Assembly: GCA_947475415.1 (NCBI GenBank)
Contig: CANJLH010000005.1
Span: 142,292 to 206,291 of the forward strand
Source: Caulobacteraceae bacterium
Lineage (GTDB): Bacteria; Pseudomonadota; Alphaproteobacteria; Caulobacterales; Caulobacteraceae
Direction of reading: 5' to 3'
Length of the DNA: 64,000 nucleotides
In this document: one piece after another, positions 45,515-53,976 of the stretch
Layout of the letters: the number at the start of each line of letters is the position of its first letter
How positions within the stretch are numbered: position 1 is the stretch's first letter
Notes under the pieces: model-generated
The model's database searches: none
What the model was told of the DNA's origin: nothing
The model's input: only the letters and a program-made list of their open reading frames with translations
Position numbers and translations under genes: made by a program

Positions 45515-46885
45515 ATGTTGACCGGAGCGGAATACCGGGCGTCGCTGGCCGATGGCCGCAGGGTCTACGCCGACGGCCGGCAGGTTGCGGATGTGGCGGG
45601 CCACGCCGACTTTGTAGTCCCTATCGCCGCCGCCGCCGGCGGCTATGATCGGTTCTGGAAGCCAGGTGACGCGGTCAATGAATATCTGAAACCGCCCGAG
45701 AGCGCTGACGCCCTGCGCGCGCATGGCGCCATGCGCGCCGATCAACTTACCCACGGCACTTTCACCTGCCTGATGACGCTGCTGACCGCGGGCGATCGAA
45801 TTGCAGACGTACGCCCGCAGGGACAGGCTGCGGCGCGGAAGTTCGTGGCCGAGGCGCTGCGCCGGGACATCCGCATGGTGGAGACCATCACCGACGCCAA
45901 GGGGGATCGCGCCCTGCCCCCCGCCAAGCAGTCCGATCCCGACGCCTATCTGCGTGTTGTGGCGCGCCAGGCGGACGGCGTGATCATCCGCGGCGCCAAA
46001 CTGCACGTATCGCTGGCGGCGATGGCCCACGAGCTGATGGTCATCCCCACCAAGGCGATGAAAAAGGACGAGGCGGACTACGCCATCGCCTGCGCGGTGC
46101 CGGCGAACGCCCCGGGGGTGAAAATCGTGTCGGTGGGCGCCCCGCCACATGGTGACCTCAGGGACTCGCCGATCGGCGCGGTCCGCTACAATCCGCAGTG
46201 CTTCATTATCTTCGAGGACGTGTTCGTGCCCTGGGATCGGGTGTTCCTGGACGGCGAGACCGAGCATGCCGCCAGCTTCGCCCATGCGTTGGGGCTGTGG
46301 TTGCGGGCGGGATCACTGGCGCAGGCGGCCAATGAGGCGGATGCAATCGTGGGCATGGCGCAACTGGTCGCCGAGGCCAACGGCCTGGAGAAGGTGGCCC
46401 ACATCCGAGAGAAGATCACCGACATGGCGTTGCACGCGACCATGGTCCGCGCCGCCTACGAGGCCTCAATGGCCAATGGTCAGGTTCAGCCCAATGGCGC
46501 GGTGCTGCCCAATGAGCTCTACGCTAACGCAGGCAAATATCTGGCCGCCGCCGAACACGGGCTGATGCTGCGCCATCTGCTCGACATCGCAGGGGGATCG
46601 GCCCTGACGGCGCCCTCACATGCTGATTTCGAGAATCCGGAAACCGGCGATCTGCTGCGCAAATATATGGCCACAAAGCCCGAGGTCGACGGGCTGTACC
46701 GGACGAAACTGTTCCATGCGGTGCGCGACATGACAGTAAGCAGCTACGCGGGCTACCACGCCATCGGACAGCTTCTGGGCGGCGGCGGGCTGAACGCGCA
46801 GCGGGTGGTCATGCGCGGACGTTATGATTTTGACCGAGCGAAACAATTCGCCCGCGACGCGTCAGGATTGGGTTCCAACACCTGA
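45515..46885 (+). CDS. 4-hydroxyphenylacetate 3-hydroxylase (HpaB) family flavoprotein
   Basis: A 456-residue protein of the HpaB/4-hydroxybutyryl-CoA dehydratase superfamily. N-terminal MLTGAEYRASLADGRRVYADG, HGTFTCLMT, AKLHVSLAAMAHELMVIP, RYNPQCFIIFEDVFVPWDRVFLDG and DIAGGSALTAPS match the acyl-CoA-dehydrogenase-like fold that uses FADH2. The iron-sulfur cysteines of the dehydratase branch are not evident, so a two-component monooxygenase is more likely. No flavin reductase gene is adjacent. First gene after tRNA-Ser. Confidence 0.82.
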   Translation: MLTGAEYRASLADGRRVYADGRQVADVAGHADFVVPIAAAAGGYDRFWKPGDAVNEYLKPPESADALRAHGAMRADQLTHGTFTCLMTLLTAGDRIADVRPQGQAAARKFVAEALRRDIRMVETITDAKGDRALPPAKQSDPDAYLRVVARQADGVIIRGAKLHVSLAAMAHELMVIPTKAMKKDEADYAIACAVPANAPGVKIVSVGAPPHGDLRDSPIGAVRYNPQCFIIFEDVFVPWDRVFLDGETEHAASFAHALGLWLRAGSLAQAANEADAIVGMAQLVAEANGLEKVAHIREKITDMALHATMVRAAYEASMANGQVQPNGAVLPNELYANAGKYLAAAEHGLMLRHLLDIAGGSALTAPSHADFENPETGDLLRKYMATKPEVDGLYRTKLFHAVRDMTVSSYAGYHAIGQLLGGGGLNAQRVVMRGRYDFDRAKQFARDASGLGSNT

Positions 46886-46938
46886 AACCGCCAGGCGCTT
46901 CGACCGTGGCCAGGGCCACGGCCGAAGCGCGGCCGTGA

Positions 46939-48597
46939 TCAGGTCCGCGACTTCCTGCAGGACCAGTTCGCGGCCTCATAAACGGCGCCCGGGACATTGG
47001 CTTTCGCCTTGTCGAAAACCGACACCATCGGGAAGGGGCAGATCAGGAAGTCGCGGGCGACGCCCACAGGCGCGGGTATCAACACCCCGGACTCGCTGGC
47101 GTTTGTGCGGAAGATGTATTGCGCCCGCTCCGCCCCCCGGTGGGTGATGACCGCGCCGGGCTGCTTACCCTCCTCCACCCAGGCGATCAGCGTCTGCATC
47201 AACTGGTCGGCATGGTCGATGGGACCCGTGCCGCCGCCGCAATGGCCCGCGCCGGGGATGTTGTAATAGGCGACGAACTTGGCCAGCCGATCGGCGCTCC
47301 CCAGCTTCTTTCCCTGGTCCTTGATGTAGTTTTCCACCGCGACGTTGGAGCAGCAGGGATCGCTGACGCCGGCCCAATAGATGGCCTTGTGACCGGCCTT
47401 CTCGAACGGGACCAGGTCGGGGTTGTTGTACTGGTTGAAGCCGATTTTCGCCTGAGCCGCGTTCATCTGCTCAATCTCCGCCTTGGTCAGCGGGTTCTTG
47501 ACGATGTCGCGGTCGGGCTGGTTGAGGTAGGCCCGCGCCCATGTGGTCTCGATCACCAGGGCGCTGGAAGTCTTGGCCGAATTCTCGGGCGCGGGGCTCG
47601 GATCCCAGGGTGGCGGCACGCGGCCCAGGAACATCCACATGCTCATGTTTGAGATCGGCATTGCGGTCTTATTGAGCAGGTTCTCAATCGAGGTGATCTC
47701 GGGTTGGGTGAGGCAGTTGGGCGCGTCGCCGGCCTTGCACTTCAAGGTGTTGAAGTTGAATTTGCACAGACGGTGATCCCAGATGACGCGATCTTTGGCG
47801 CCGTCGGTCATGTCGCAGGCTTCGGTGACCTTCTCCTCGGCGAACTTCAGTTTCGCCGGAGACAGCCATGACCCTGGTTCGCGGGTCATTTCGGCCACCT
47901 GGATGTCAAAGGACGAACCGTTGCTGGGCGGCGTCGGGTGGCCCGGCTCATGGCGTCCGCCGGGCCAGCCCAGCAACACGCCGTCAAAATCCTCAGGATG
48001 CCTGGCGATGGCCTCCTGGCCCATCCGCCCGCCGCCGGAGCAACCCGAGTGATAGCGCCAGATCTTGTCCACGCCGTAGTAGGCCTTTGTCATCTGTTGG
48101 GTGGAAACCGCCACCACATGGGCGCCGCGATGGATGTGGTCAGCCGCCATGGCGGGGTCCGACAGGAAGCTCCAGTCCAATCCAGGCGCCCTGTGACCGG
48201 TGTCGGTGCCGGCGGTGGCGAAGCCCTTGGCTACGGGATTGCCGCCGGGAATCTGCGAGTCCGTGGGGACATAGCCCGCTGAACCGCCCAGACCGATGAA
48301 GTAGTAGCGTCCTTTCCAGGCCGAACGCTCCGGCAATTGAAGGCGGAAGTAGTTGCGGTTCGGACGTGGATCGTTGGTGGTGACGAAACCCTCCACGCGA
48401 CAGTTGCGCACAGGCGTCTCGACCATGTCGGCGGAGAATACCGTGGTGTCAGCCGGCGCGGCGGCCTGCAGGCTGTCGACGTTGCAGCTAGCTGTGGATC
48501 TGGCCTGTCCGAACCCGTGCGAAGCCAGCGCCAGAGCCCCCAGGCCCACGGCCGCAGCCAGCAATGACCCACGCGCAATTCGTCGATTCAATCCCAT
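46939..48597 (-). CDS. Secreted tannase/feruloyl esterase family hydrolase
   Basis: The 552-residue protein has a signal peptide (about 1-31, ending FGQA). The nucleophile motif is HSGCSGGGRMG with Ser187 and adjacent Cys186; near the C-terminus GAGHCGGGTG provides the catalytic His with its neighbouring Cys. This CS-D-HC arrangement, with a Cys-Cys disulfide linking the catalytic residues, is the tannase-family hallmark. It would hydrolyse aromatic carboxylic esters such as feruloyl or galloyl esters outside the cytoplasm. The ATG at 48597 has GGGAGGA upstream. Confidence 0.9.
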   Translation of the reverse strand: MGLNRRIARGSLLAAAVGLGALALASHGFGQARSTASCNVDSLQAAAPADTTVFSADMVETPVRNCRVEGFVTTNDPRPNRNYFRLQLPERSAWKGRYYFIGLGGSAGYVPTDSQIPGGNPVAKGFATAGTDTGHRAPGLDWSFLSDPAMAADHIHRGAHVVAVSTQQMTKAYYGVDKIWRYHSGCSGGGRMGQEAIARHPEDFDGVLLGWPGGRHEPGHPTPPSNGSSFDIQVAEMTREPGSWLSPAKLKFAEEKVTEACDMTDGAKDRVIWDHRLCKFNFNTLKCKAGDAPNCLTQPEITSIENLLNKTAMPISNMSMWMFLGRVPPPWDPSPAPENSAKTSSALVIETTWARAYLNQPDRDIVKNPLTKAEIEQMNAAQAKIGFNQYNNPDLVPFEKAGHKAIYWAGVSDPCCSNVAVENYIKDQGKKLGSADRLAKFVAYYNIPGAGHCGGGTGPIDHADQLMQTLIAWVEEGKQPGAVITHRGAERAQYIFRTNASESGVLIPAPVGVARDFLICPFPMVSVFDKAKANVPGAVYEAANWSCRKSRT

Positions 48598-48696
48598 CAG
48601 AATATCCTCCCGTTCGCTATTTTCGCCATCTTCCGTCCCCTATTCGCAAACTCAATAGGGAAAACGCGCTGTGGCCAATCTTAGCCGGCGCTCATC

Positions 48697-49578
48697 TCAA
48701 AGATCGGTGGTCTTTTGGATCACGTCGTCTGCGAACCGGTGAAGTTCATCGTGGATTTCGGGCGCGGTGCGGCCCCGAACGGCGAGCGTGATCCGATGGA
48801 CCCCGACGTCGGCGTACCAGCGCGCCTCATCCGCCGACCGCGCCCCGCCGGAGGTCATTTCGATGCTGTCAGGGTCGCGACCATAGGCCCGGGCCTCATC
48901 ACGCACCCCGTTTATCAGACGCGGCAAGGCCTCATTGAGATCTTCATCCGGGAACACAAACGGGAAGTAGCCGTCGCCCTTTTCCGCTGCGCGCCGGATC
49001 GCGGCCTTGGAATTGCCGCCAATGTGAAGGGGAATGGCGCGATTGACCGGCCAGGGCCGGCATTCCATCTGGTCGAACTGGACATAGCGGCCCTTGAATG
49101 TCGCCACGTCCTCGCGCCACAGCAGCCGGATGGCGTCGATGTACTCGTCCATCCGCTTTCCGCGGTTGGTATACTCCATGCCGACGGCCTCATATTCCTC
49201 CGGAAGTTCGCCGACGCCTATCCCCAGCATCACCCGACCGCCGCTCAGGTAGTCGAGGGTGGCGGCGGCCTTGGCGAACACCACCGGCTGGTGCTCCGGC
49301 AGGATCACGACATTGGTGGCCAGCCTGATTTTGCTGGTCGCCTGGGCGACATAGGACAGCCAGATCAATGGGTCGGGAATGCCGCCGCGCCGGGCCAGAC
49401 GATCCATCTTTCCGTCCGGCATGCCGCGATAGGGGGTGGCGTTCGGCGCGCGCGACATGACCACATGCTCAGGGCACCAAAGCGACTCAAAACCCACGGC
49501 CTCGGCGGTCTGAGCCAGGGCGACGGCCACGTCCGGGTGCGGGAAACCGGTGCTTGCGAAGGCGATACCCCACTTCAT
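48697..49578 (-). CDS. LLM-class flavin/F420-type oxidoreductase (1)
   Basis: A 293-residue TIM-barrel enzyme of the luciferase-like monooxygenase group (TIGR03619-like). Landmarks: GFESLWCPEHVVMS, KIRLATNVVILPEHQPVVFAKAAATLDYLSGGRVMLGIGVGELPEEYEA, RMDEYIDAIRLLW and PLHIGGNSKAAIRRAAEKGDGYFP. These enzymes use F420 or FMN and act in catabolic pathways. It lies 40 bases after the thiolase-like gene, presumably co-transcribed with it and DUF35. Confidence 0.88.
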   Translation of the reverse strand: MKWGIAFASTGFPHPDVAVALAQTAEAVGFESLWCPEHVVMSRAPNATPYRGMPDGKMDRLARRGGIPDPLIWLSYVAQATSKIRLATNVVILPEHQPVVFAKAAATLDYLSGGRVMLGIGVGELPEEYEAVGMEYTNRGKRMDEYIDAIRLLWREDVATFKGRYVQFDQMECRPWPVNRAIPLHIGGNSKAAIRRAAEKGDGYFPFVFPDEDLNEALPRLINGVRDEARAYGRDPDSIEMTSGGARSADEARWYADVGVHRITLAVRGRTAPEIHDELHRFADDVIQKTTDL

Positions 49579-49618
49579 GGCCGTGGCCCGCGCCTTCCCC
49601 GCGCTATGCGCGTTCCCA

Positions 49619-50776
49619 TCAGTTTCGCAGGATGATGGCGCTGGTGGGCGCGCCGTCCGACGAGGTGATCAGGCAGGATTGCGCGTCAGCGACCTGGGCG
49701 GTTGAGGTTCCGCGCATCTGCTTCACACCCTCGATGATGTGATTGTAGCCGTGGCTGTAGCCGTCGGAGAGGCTGCCGCCGCCAGTGTTGATCGGCAGTC
49801 GACCACCGAGCTCCAATGTGCCGTTTTCGCTGAACGATCCGGCCTCGCCCGGCTTGCAGAAACCATAGGATTCCAGCTGCTGCAGCACCCATGGGGTGAA
49901 GGAGTCATAGAGCTGGGCCACGTCGATGTTCGAGGCCTTGAAGTCGGAGTAGCGGTAGAGCATCTCCGCGGCGATGTAGCCCTGAGTGTGCATCGGATTG
50001 ACGCCGAACAGGCTGCCCAGCATGCCGGAGTCGATGGTGATCCCCTGCCCGAAGCTGTGCAGATAGACCGGCTTGTTGGGGCAATCCTTGGCGCGGTCGG
50101 CGCTGACCATCACCACCGCCTGGGCAAGGTCGGTCTCAAGGCAGCAGTCGTAGAGCGACAGGGGATCGCAGATCCAGCGGCCGGAGAAGTAGGTGTCTCG
50201 GTCCAGGGTGCGACCGTACATGATCGATTCCGGCTTGCGGTTGGCGTGGGCGCGGCAGGCCATGGCGATGTTGCACAGGTGTTCGCGGGTGGCGCCCCAC
50301 TCATGCATGTAGCGGCGGAAAAACAGGGCCAGTTCGTCCACCGGTCGGATAATCCCGAAGGGATTGGTCCACATCAACCGATCCTTGACCCTGGGCGCCG
50401 TGCCCATCCAGGGCCGCTGCTCAGGCTTGGAGCGCTTGCGGGCTCGCCAGGCCACTGTCACCCGCGCCTGGCCGGTCACCAGGCCCATGGCCGCGTATCC
50501 GACCGTGGCGCATCCGCCGCCGCCACCGTGCGGCGAGCGAACGAAGTATGTCAGGTCACCGAGGCCGAGGTTGCGGGAGACCGCCTCCTCATCCGTAGTC
50601 TCGATGGAGAAGGACGACAGGCCGTCGACTTCCTTCGGGTCTATGCCGGCGTCGGCCAGCGCCGCGGCGATGGCCTGGCACGTCAGTTCCTGTTCCGAAG
50701 CCTGAAGGGCCTTGCCGACGCGGGTTTCACCGATGCCGACAATGGCGACGCGGTCCTTGATGATGCTGGGTTCCAT
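49619..50776 (-). CDS. Thiolase-like lipid-transfer protein (Ltp/retro-aldolase type)
   Basis: A 385-residue thiolase-superfamily protein with the non-canonical signatures of SCP-x/Ltp proteins: VAIVGIGETRVGK at the N-terminus, HGGGGGCATVGYAAMGLVTG (83-102), VAQLYDSFTPWVLQQLESYGFC, and GGSLSDGYSHGYNHI where classic thiolases read GGAIALGHPLG. With the DUF35 partner 11 bases upstream it matches the gene pair in which Ltp2-type proteins carry out retro-aldol cleavage of acyl-CoA side chains. The strong GGGGAGG Shine-Dalgarno supports the ATG at 50776. Confidence 0.85.
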   Translation of the reverse strand: MEPSIIKDRVAIVGIGETRVGKALQASEQELTCQAIAAALADAGIDPKEVDGLSSFSIETTDEEAVSRNLGLGDLTYFVRSPHGGGGGCATVGYAAMGLVTGQARVTVAWRARKRSKPEQRPWMGTAPRVKDRLMWTNPFGIIRPVDELALFFRRYMHEWGATREHLCNIAMACRAHANRKPESIMYGRTLDRDTYFSGRWICDPLSLYDCCLETDLAQAVVMVSADRAKDCPNKPVYLHSFGQGITIDSGMLGSLFGVNPMHTQGYIAAEMLYRYSDFKASNIDVAQLYDSFTPWVLQQLESYGFCKPGEAGSFSENGTLELGGRLPINTGGGSLSDGYSHGYNHIIEGVKQMRGTSTAQVADAQSCLITSSDGAPTSAIILRN

Positions 50777-50787
50777 GACCGCCTCCC

Positions 50788-51222
50788 CTATTCCACCGGC
50801 ATCCAGTACGGCAGGGCCACGTCCTCAGCCCTGTCGCGGAACACCACCTTGACCCGCAGGCCGATCTTTACGCGGTCCTGATCCACGCTGTTGATATCGG
50901 CATCGGGCGTGGCGACCAGATTGCCCGCCAGCCGCAGGGGCGGATGATCCTCTAGTTCCACATAGACGATCGGGAAGGGCGTATAGGCCTCGAACGCCGG
51001 CAACATGGGTTTGTAGACGAAGGCGTAGGTCCAGACTCGGCCATAGCCAGAGCAATCTATCCACTCGTGGCCAGTCTTGCGGCACTTGCCGCAGTAGGGA
51101 TGCGGCGGAAACCGCGCTTCACCACAGGACGTGCATTTCTGCACCACAAGGCGGCCCTGCTTGGCGGCCTTCCAGAACCCCTCGGTGTCCTCGTCATCGG
51201 TCTTGGGCAGAACCTCGGCCAT
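50788..51222 (-). CDS. Zn-ribbon OB-fold protein (DUF35), partner of the thiolase-like protein
   Basis: A 144-residue protein with a rubredoxin-like zinc ribbon (C30, C33, C44, C47; CTSCGEARFPPHPYCGKC) and a C-terminal OB fold (GYGRVWTYAFVYKP, PFPIVYVELEDHPPLRLAGNL, VKIGLRVKVVF). DUF35 proteins form complexes with thiolase-fold partners and steer CoA substrates. The ATG at 51222 is preferred because GGGGA lies just before it; one four codons earlier (51234) is possible. Divergent from the dioxygenase gene across about 150 bases that should hold both promoters. Confidence 0.88.
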   Translation of the reverse strand: MAEVLPKTDDEDTEGFWKAAKQGRLVVQKCTSCGEARFPPHPYCGKCRKTGHEWIDCSGYGRVWTYAFVYKPMLPAFEAYTPFPIVYVELEDHPPLRLAGNLVATPDADINSVDQDRVKIGLRVKVVFRDRAEDVALPYWMPVE

Positions 51223-51374
51223 TCCCGTCCCCATGCGTTTGTGTCGACTTCTTCCGGCACCTTAGGATCACCCCGACGGAGGGACAACGGAGCGCGGCAA
51301 CCTTTTTCCCAGGCGTTGCGCGAGCCTGACCATGCGGTAGTGTCAGGCGATGACCGCCCAAAGGGAGAAACAAA

Positions 51375-52415
51375 TTGTCCGCGACGCATGCGACCAAGGC
51401 GAAAGGACTTGGGGAGCTAAGGCGTGAACCCTACGCCCCAGGAAACGGATTGCCCCTGTTCCTGTATCCGACGGACGCGCGACTGGCGGACGATCGAGCC
51501 TTCTTTCAGGCGTGGTTCACAGACAATCGCGCGGCGATCGAGGATCTGACCGTGGAGGCAGGCGCCCTGGTGCTGCGGGGATTCGCCCTTAGTGACACGT
51601 CTGACTTCGCGCGGGTTGCGGCGCATTTCCCCACTCTCGACACCGGTTACGCCGGCGGCGCCACGCCGCGTCAGGCTTTGGCGGAAAAGGTGTTCGAATC
51701 CACCCGCCTCCCGGCGGCGCACAAGCTGCCGCTACATCAGGAGATGAGCTATCTGCCGACCTATCCGTCCAAGGTGGTGTTCTTTTGCCATGTGCCGGCC
51801 GAGACCGGCGGCGAGACCACCATCGGCGACATGCGCAAGTTCACCGCACGGGTCCCGGCCGACCTCTGGGAGCAGGTCAAAGCCCGCGGCGTCACCTATG
51901 TGCGCAATTATCGCGACCCGGCCTGGAGTTCCGGCAGCGATATCCTGGACGCCTATCATCGGCCGTGGACGGAAGCCCTGAGCGCCGATACGCCGGCGGC
52001 GGCCGAGGCCCGCTGCGCTGAGATGGGCTTTCGATTCGAGTGGATCGACAACGGCAGCATCACACTGCGGTTCTCCAACACCGGCATCATCAACCACCCG
52101 GTCACCGGGCAGGAGCTGTGGTTCAACCAGCTGCACGCTCAGTCCTTCATCAAGGAGAGCATTGGGCAGGAGCGGTTCGGCCTCTATGAAAAATACTACG
52201 GCCCGGAGACCCCGCTGCCGGTGAACACCACCTATGGCGACGGCGGTCGGATCGACCCGGCGCACATCGGCGCCTTGCACCCCATACTGGATGAACTCAC
52301 AGTCGGATTCCCCTGGCGCAAGGGCGATCTGATGTTCCTAGACAATTTCAACGTCGCCCACGGGCGCAACCCGTTCACCGGCGAGCGGGATACACAGGTG
52401 GCTCTGATCGCATGA
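51375..52415 (+). CDS. TauD/TfdA-family Fe(II)/2-oxoglutarate dioxygenase
   Basis: A 346-residue double-stranded beta-helix oxygenase. The iron facial triad reads H121-x-E123 (LPLHQEMSY) with distal H329 (NFNVAHGRNPF) and the 2-oxoglutarate-binding R338 (TGERDTQV). This is the TauD/TfdA or SyrP-like arrangement with Glu instead of Asp. The start is TTG at 51375 with AAGGGAG upstream; no in-frame ATG fits. It overlaps the following LLM gene by 4 bases, so both act together. Confidence 0.88.
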   Translation: MSATHATKAKGLGELRREPYAPGNGLPLFLYPTDARLADDRAFFQAWFTDNRAAIEDLTVEAGALVLRGFALSDTSDFARVAAHFPTLDTGYAGGATPRQALAEKVFESTRLPAAHKLPLHQEMSYLPTYPSKVVFFCHVPAETGGETTIGDMRKFTARVPADLWEQVKARGVTYVRNYRDPAWSSGSDILDAYHRPWTEALSADTPAAAEARCAEMGFRFEWIDNGSITLRFSNTGIINHPVTGQELWFNQLHAQSFIKESIGQERFGLYEKYYGPETPLPVNTTYGDGGRIDPAHIGALHPILDELTVGFPWRKGDLMFLDNFNVAHGRNPFTGERDTQVALIA

Positions 52416-53338
52416 AAATCGCTGCAGGCTTACTCAACAGCTGTCACGTCAAGGCGCTGCGCCAGCCCGTCTGGGAACGCAGCCTCACGCCGGCCCAGCA
52501 GGCCAAGGCCGCTCAGACGGCGGAGGCCCTGGGGTACTGGAAGATCGGTGTGCCCGAACACTTCCTCATTCCCCAGGACCATATCGAACTTTCCGGCGAA
52601 CATTACCCGCAGACCACCACGGCGTTGGGCTGGCTGGCCGGGGTTACCAGCACGATAAAGCTGGCATCCAACATCACCATCCTGCCGCTGCAGCACCCGG
52701 TGGCGCACGCCAAGATGTGGGGCACGCTGGACTGGTTGTCCGGGGGCCGCGCGATCATGATCGTCGGCGTCGGCTGGCTGAAGGACGAATTCGACGTGAT
52801 GGGCGTCGACTTTCATGACCGGGGCCGCATCTGTGACGAATATGTCGAGGCCATCCGCGAACTCTGGAAGCCGGGCGTGGCCAGCTATGAAGGCCGATAT
52901 GTGAAGTTCCGCGACGTCGCCTGCGCGCCGCGGCCGGTGCAACCGGGCGGAATTCCGATTTGGTTCGGCGGCGATGCCGACGGGGTGCTCAAGCGTATCG
53001 CCCGCCATGGCGACGGCTGGTCGGCCTTCCAGACCCCGCCGGATCAGATCCCGGAGAAGCTGGACTGGATGAAGTCGCAGGCCGACTATCACGGGCGGCC
53101 CATCGGGGTGGACTATTCGCTCTCGCACCTGTGGCTCGGACACGGCCATGTGGTTCGTGACGATGACACCCGCGGCTCCAGCCCCACAGACGCCCAGATG
53201 TTGATCGATCAGATCGGTTTCCTGAAGGACCTGGGGGTCACAGAGACCCGCGTGCCGCCGCCGGAACTGGCGGATTTCCAAGCCTATCTGGATTGGCTGG
53301 CCTGGGTCGCAGAGACGGTTGCACCGCACGTCAAGTGA
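52412..53338 (+). CDS. LLM-class flavin/F420-type oxidoreductase (2)
   Basis: A 308-residue luciferase-like TIM barrel: LGYWKIGVPEHFLIPQDHIELSG, KLASNITILPLQHPVAHAKMWGTLDWLSGGRAIMIVGVGWLKDEFDVMG, RICDEYVEAIRELW, IPIWFGGDADGVLKRIARHGDGW. It is only distantly similar to the other two LLM proteins here. The ATG overlaps the TauD-like stop by 4 bases (ATGA), so an oxygenase and an LLM reductase are made together. Confidence 0.88.
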   Translation: MKIAAGLLNSCHVKALRQPVWERSLTPAQQAKAAQTAEALGYWKIGVPEHFLIPQDHIELSGEHYPQTTTALGWLAGVTSTIKLASNITILPLQHPVAHAKMWGTLDWLSGGRAIMIVGVGWLKDEFDVMGVDFHDRGRICDEYVEAIRELWKPGVASYEGRYVKFRDVACAPRPVQPGGIPIWFGGDADGVLKRIARHGDGWSAFQTPPDQIPEKLDWMKSQADYHGRPIGVDYSLSHLWLGHGHVVRDDDTRGSSPTDAQMLIDQIGFLKDLGVTETRVPPPELADFQAYLDWLAWVAETVAPHVK

Positions 53339-53397
53339 CGTGGAACTATTGCACAAGGCGTTTTAGGATTATGTTTGCGCACTCCGGGAGGAAATCC

Positions 53398-53967
53398 ATG
53401 AAGCGTCTCTTTATCCTGACCGCCGCGGTCGTCGCACTCGCCTCGCCTGCATTTGCAGCCCTGAAGCCGGGGGACAAGGCGCCGGACTTCACCGCCAATG
53501 GCTATCTCGCAGGCAAGCCCTTCACCTTCAAACTGGCGAAGGCGCTGAAGAAGGGACCGGTGGTGTTGTACTTCTTCCCGGCCGCCTACACCGGTGGCTG
53601 CAACATAGAGACCCACATGTTCTCGGAAGCCAGCGCGGATTTCGCGAAGCAAAAGGCGACCCTGATCGGGATCACCGCCGGCAACGCCGAGCGACTGCAA
53701 GCCTATTCCAGTGACACCCAGTTCTGCGCTGGCAAGTTCCCCTTGGTGGCCGATCCCGGCGCGAAGATCGCGGCGCAGTACCAGTCCTCACTTGACCTGA
53801 CCCGGCTGCCGCCGGGCGCCAAGGCGCCCAAGGACATCTCCGGACGCACCTCTTATGTGCTGGCGCCATCCGGCGAGGTCCTACACACCTATGACGACCT
53901 GAATCCCAGCGATCACGTCAATCAGACGCTGGGGGCCCTGAAGGCCTGGCGCGCCAAGGGCAAGTAA
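53398..53967 (+). CDS. Exported peroxiredoxin (AhpC/TSA-BCP type)
   Basis: The ATG at 53398, after GGGAGGAAATCC, gives 189 residues with a signal peptide (MKRLFILTAAVVALASPAFA). The thioredoxin-fold peroxidase has PGDKAPDFTANGYL, FFPAAYTGGCNIE with peroxidatic Cys68 in a TxxC motif, and a second Cys110 that could serve as the resolving residue. It would remove peroxides in the periplasm, perhaps made by the nearby oxygenases and flavoenzymes. Confidence 0.9.
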   Translation: MKRLFILTAAVVALASPAFAALKPGDKAPDFTANGYLAGKPFTFKLAKALKKGPVVLYFFPAAYTGGCNIETHMFSEASADFAKQKATLIGITAGNAERLQAYSSDTQFCAGKFPLVADPGAKIAAQYQSSLDLTRLPPGAKAPKDISGRTSYVLAPSGEVLHTYDDLNPSDHVNQTLGALKAWRAKGK

Positions 53968-53976
53968 CCTGCACGC

